NCBI GenBank assembly: GCA_002189035.1
Contig: NEEC01000013.1
Coordinates: 434,001-498,000 of the forward strand
From: Utricularia gibba
Taxonomy: Eukaryota > Streptophyta > Magnoliopsida > Lamiales > Lentibulariaceae
Direction: 5' to 3'
Length of the DNA: 64,000 bases
In this document: positions 60,331-64,000 of the stretch, piece by piece
Layout: each line of letters starts with the position of its first letter
Numbering within the stretch: position 1 is the stretch's first letter
Notes under the pieces: model-generated
What the model saw: the letters and a program-made list of their open reading frames with translations, nothing else
What the model was told of the DNA's origin: nothing
Database searches by the model: none
Made by a program: the position numbers and the translations under genes

Positions 60331-61699
60331 TAATATTCTAGAGACATAAGACCATCTCAATCATTCTATCTAATGTGTTAACTAGATTTTCATTCTTTTT
60401 AGAAGATAAATTTAGGTGAAAAGCTAACACATGATAAGATCATACCATAATAGCAAAAGAAAAGAAGTGTTGTATTCATAACAAAACTCCAACATATGCA
60501 TCACAAGTAACACATAACTTTATAAGGGTTCAACATATCTCATAGTTTAAGTGGATTTACAAGTACTAAAACATTGGGTAAGCTATATACACACCAAACC
60601 ACGAACTTTCTAACATTTTGAAGATAATAAAACTAGACAAAACATAAAAAGTTGAGGAGGCTATGCTACATACAAAACAGCAAAATAAGCATCCCCTACA
60701 GCTATGGATTATGCTCTTCTACTTGAAAAGTGCTTAATTGCTCATGAGAGTAAAACCAGGCAAATAAAGCATCACATAATCAGCATCCCATAAGTAAAGC
60801 AATCCACAACTTCTATAAGATCCAAGAACATGAACATAGTCATAAAACATAAGCATTAAGGAGTCCTTAGCTATGCGACTATTTTCGAGCATGATTGCAC
60901 CTCTTCCACCCATTGAGCCTTGGCTTGGAAACCTTAGGAATCAGGAGGAAGATCTTATGTTAGTCTCTACCTAAGAAACGTAGTAGAGAGAATGCAAAAC
61001 CTCACCACCAAACTCCTAAGGCATCAGCCTTTATATTTCCATAACTTTCTATCTAAGCTTTCCTTCCATTCATTTGTGGCCATTCCTAGACAAAGTTTCC
61101 TTAGACATGTATGACATAGTGAGAATGTGTGTTCACAACCCCCTCAAAGTCTTCTATTTGATATAATTTGATAACTCATAACCACTTAACTTCATAGTTT
61201 AGCAAGCCTTACACAAAACCATTTTAGATAGCCTTACACTTAGCTAAAAATCATGAATTAAAATTCATTTTGAAGCAAAGAGGAAGGACTTCTTTAAGAA
61301 TAAAGAATCAACTTAAAAACTCATCATCGGTAGAAAGACACAAAGTTTTTATTAGGGGCTCAAAAGCTAGTTATGGATGAAGTATGAAGTTAGAGCTTTT
61401 TTAGTAAAAACTTCCTAACTCCTTCCCAAGAACTCCAGATTAAGAAATTCTATCTGATAGTTAACACTGAGACATAGAACTGTAATATTTATCATAAGAG
61501 CATAAGTAGAAAATAAATCAACCAACACAGTAATTGCGATGAATAAAACATAAAGTACATAGTCACCATTTTGCAGAAAATAAGCATAGTCCGGCTTGCC
61601 TGCCGATCATTCTGCTTACAATTCACCAAAGAAATTCAAGTCAAAACTTTATTCCTCTATGTCTTAGGTACACCCTTGCCAAATTTCAGGATTTTAGGA
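60331..61699. other. Probable leader/LTR debris of the copia remnant and intergenic DNA
   Basis: No coding similarity seen. The AC-rich stretch at 60.45-61.1 kb could be the untranslated leader and 5' LTR of the minus-strand copia remnant, but I found no matching second LTR. Confidence 0.3.
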
Positions 61700-63960
61700 G
61701 CACTTTATGAGCTATACTAGATTAAACTTCAAAACTGTACGTCAGTTTACTTTTTTGCACCCTTGCTGCCCAACTTTTATTGTTTTGTCTCCTTACGATT
61801 ATGGAGCTATTTATGTAATCGACAATGTAGCAGATTTCATATTATGGATCCAATCACCAGATTCTTTTTTCTTCTCCTGCAGCTCCTTCCTCGGCCAAAT
61901 TAAGTTGTCACCAAGGTCTTGTATGGCATCATTAGAATATGTACTTTATTCCCCTAATTCAGCTAGCAAATCCTCAAACTTAGTACCCCATGACGTTTTT
62001 TTTCCTTCCGCACTTCCTGCCTCATCACCACTATTTGAACTTGTGTTGGCATGCTTTCATTTCCTCCCTCCATACACAGATGATGGCTACTCTTGAAATG
62101 GAGAAGGCTCATCATGAGCAGATTATTTATCATTAGTTTCAAATGATGAGCTTGGGTAGGGCAACAACAAGTTTATTGAATCAAACATGTAGTCTTCTAT
62201 GGCTGAAGGTATTTTCTATTTTACATTAGTTACGTTTCCGTCTTCTAGGAGCATTCCATCTACTCTATCTTTTTTGAAGATATCAATCCAATCCTCATAG
62301 TAAGGCAAACTTTTATTCCTCAACATATTGTGAGTATGCTGATGATTGTTTAGAATGGATTTGCTAAATGTCGTGGTCTAGCACATTAAACACATCAAAA
62401 TAAATTTATTAACCTAGCTATTCTATTACACAAATCATATGAATTAATATAGTGTGAGAACCAAGAGTCGAATCCACATGGAATTATTGCAATTTCATGA
62501 AGCTTATAACATTTACTGAAAACAGGGAGGTTTCTTCTTGGGATTTAGCTCTAATGCACGTAAGATATAAAATAACAGTACCTGAAATAAACAAGTTGCA
62601 GGGATGAAAAGGCACTGAAATTAACGTGAATGAGCAAAAAACATAAAATAAAAGTAACTTGGCTGAGTTTTATATCAAGATCTATCTCTTGTGTCACTTA
62701 AGAGAGACCATAGGCTTAAACCCAACTTTAAAACACTTAAAAACAGAGCAATGGTTCGCAGGAACAGTGAAAAGCATGTTAAACATAGAACCAAACACGA
62801 AAAGGTAAAACGAAACATGTTCATAAACTGAAATAAGGTTTACAGAGTGTTTCCCGTTCACAACTAAGTACCAGAAATGTAACAGAAAGCATCAAAACGA
62901 AGACAGTAACAATAGCAAGTTCACGTAAAAATGGAAGTGCATAAATATGCAAATAAAAGTGTCAAGCTGCTTTTGTAGGCTGTAGATCTACTAAAAATCA
63001 AAGTTCTGAGCAAAAAGATGGTGTAGAAATGCAGATCTGGAGGTCACTAGAGATGTTCACTGGAGAAACATAGTTTTTGTTTTTCCCCGTCTATTCACTT
63101 CCCCCGTCTACCTACTATGTGCTCCTTGTCTCTCTCTTCCTTTTTCCTTTTTCAGCTTAAAAGTAAGGATAGTTTTGTCTTTTCCTCAAGCTTTTAGAAA
63201 AGATATCTCTGCTCCAAATCTTATCTCTTCAAAAGGGTGTTTGCTTTCAGTGAAAATTAACTTTTGCATAGCATTTCTGTCCCTATTGACTTGTCAACGC
63301 AGAAAAAGCGTTATTACAATACTAGCTCTTACCTTGTTAAAATTTAAACACACACTAGATGAAAATTTTAGATCTTTCAGCTCAATTGTTGCTAATTGAT
63401 CATGTTTTCACAATAAACACATTTTAACAAACGAAATACACAAAAGCAAACAATTCAGCATACTAAACAACATTTGACCCTACAAAACACACATAAAAAT
63501 ACATATAAAAACATAATAAAAACAGTGTTATCATATGCGCATCCTACTGTTCACATTGTTAAAGACCATTAAAAAATAAATGAACAAGGGGAAAACAAAA
63601 ATATAAAAAATATATTACATAATGCCTACTTTAACTCCATCCACAATTCTGATGTTGAATATATCCTTGGTAGTCTAGTCAAAACCAGTTGCATTTTTGC
63701 TTAAGAAGTCAACGAATATATTATAATCTCTCTTGAAGCTACCCAACTTGGAATACATATGAGGATGGACTTTTTTTTTAGTTCCAGAACAAAAATTCAT
63801 GAATGCTTGCTCTAAAGCAAATAGACATTTTGGCTTCTATCCATTCTCAGAACGCCACACCATTGGCTATTAACTCCTTCAATACAGTTATAAACATCCT
63901 TTCTTTATGTACATTCCAATTGCACTTAGTCTTAGAACATTCACCTCCTCTGATTCCTAT
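61700..63960 (-). pseudogene. Second Harbinger ORF1 (Myb/SANT-like), split by a family T LTR
   Basis: Minus-strand pieces: 63930-63534 (SNWNVHKERMFITVLKELIA, SWVASKRDYNIFVDFLSK-like text, NATGFD) and 62366-61700 (MLRNKSLPYYEDWIDIFKKD, then DEAGSAEGKKTSWGTKFEDL). This is the Myb/SANT-like trihelix and its C-terminal part, as in 42330-46060 but clearly diverged from it. The right end of the element lies beyond the window. Several stops. Confidence 0.6.
62367..63533 (-). mobile_element. Family T solo LTR, copy 4 (minus strand)
   Basis: On the minus strand it starts TGATAACACTG, carries the family's 'gattcgactcttggttctca' block and a following 'ttcatatgatttg.gt.aat' block, and ends near CGACATTTA. 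The flanking 5-mers are TTTGC and TATGC (one mismatch), a likely target duplication. It separates the two parts of Harbinger ORF1. Confidence 0.6.
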
Positions 63961-64000
63961 CGCTTTCTTATTGTATCAGTTTGGTTTGTTCATAATAGGC

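Noticed and set aside
61707-62096. 129-codon plus-strand frame
   Set aside because: It is antisense to the C-terminal part of the second Harbinger ORF1, which has real family similarity.
1-64000. Search by eye for tRNA genes, microRNA hairpins, CRISPR arrays and intact viral inserts
   Set aside because: I found no cloverleaf with A and B boxes, no long near-perfect hairpin with a known mature microRNA, and no repeat-spacer array. All reverse-transcriptase signals belong to LTR retrotransposons. A structure scan could still reveal items that I cannot see.

Overview
This is a stretch of nuclear DNA from a flowering plant. It is AT-rich, its genes carry many short GT-AG introns, and most of its length is degenerate transposable elements. 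The families seen (TOPLESS-type corepressor, plant LRR protein, plant glycerol kinase, ROD1-type phosphatidylcholine transferase, Ty1/copia, Tat-type Ty3/gypsy, hAT and PIF/Harbinger elements) are all typical of angiosperms. I cannot name the species. There are no prokaryotic operons and no CRISPR array.

Layout. 1-855: truncated LTR-like repeat (called family T here). 856-5.8 kb: AT-rich DNA with no gene I can support, then a GC-rich promoter-like zone. 6618-12156 (+): a complete 25-exon TOPLESS/TPR corepressor gene whose exons sum to 3354 nt (1117 codons plus stop). Four of its 24 introns are GC-AG. 12755-16308 (-): a 15-exon leucine-rich-repeat gene, convergent with TOPLESS. Most of its exons are exactly 72 nt (one LRR each). 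A one-base deletion in exon 14 breaks the frame near the end. 17.2-22.3 kb: two tandem eroded copia copies, one split by a solo LTR. 23.3-25.7 kb: a dead hAT element. 26.9-31.9 kb: a Tat-type gypsy element with an integrase remnant and a long antisense ORF, near two 5S-rRNA-like segments. 32.0-32.5 kb: a second, different hAT remnant. 34136-36193 (+): a complete 4-exon glycerol kinase gene (521 aa).

38.1-55.9 kb is a nested transposon stack. An outer copia element was entered by a PIF/Harbinger element (itself hit by two solo LTRs) and by an inner copia on the opposite strand (whose 3' LTR was hit by a family T solo LTR). 57326-58238 (+): a complete 3-exon ROD1-type phosphatidylcholine:diacylglycerol cholinephosphotransferase gene (255 aa). 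59.3-60.3 kb: another copia remnant. 61.7-64 kb: part of a second PIF/Harbinger element, also split by a family T LTR.

The four host genes do not form an obvious pathway. TOPLESS is a nuclear corepressor, the LRR protein is probably a lipid-anchored scaffold, and glycerol kinase and the ROD1-like enzyme both touch glycerolipid metabolism but lie 21 kb apart across the transposon stack. Most of the interest is in the gene structures (clustered GC-AG introns, the LRR frameshift) and in the insertion order recorded in the nested elements.
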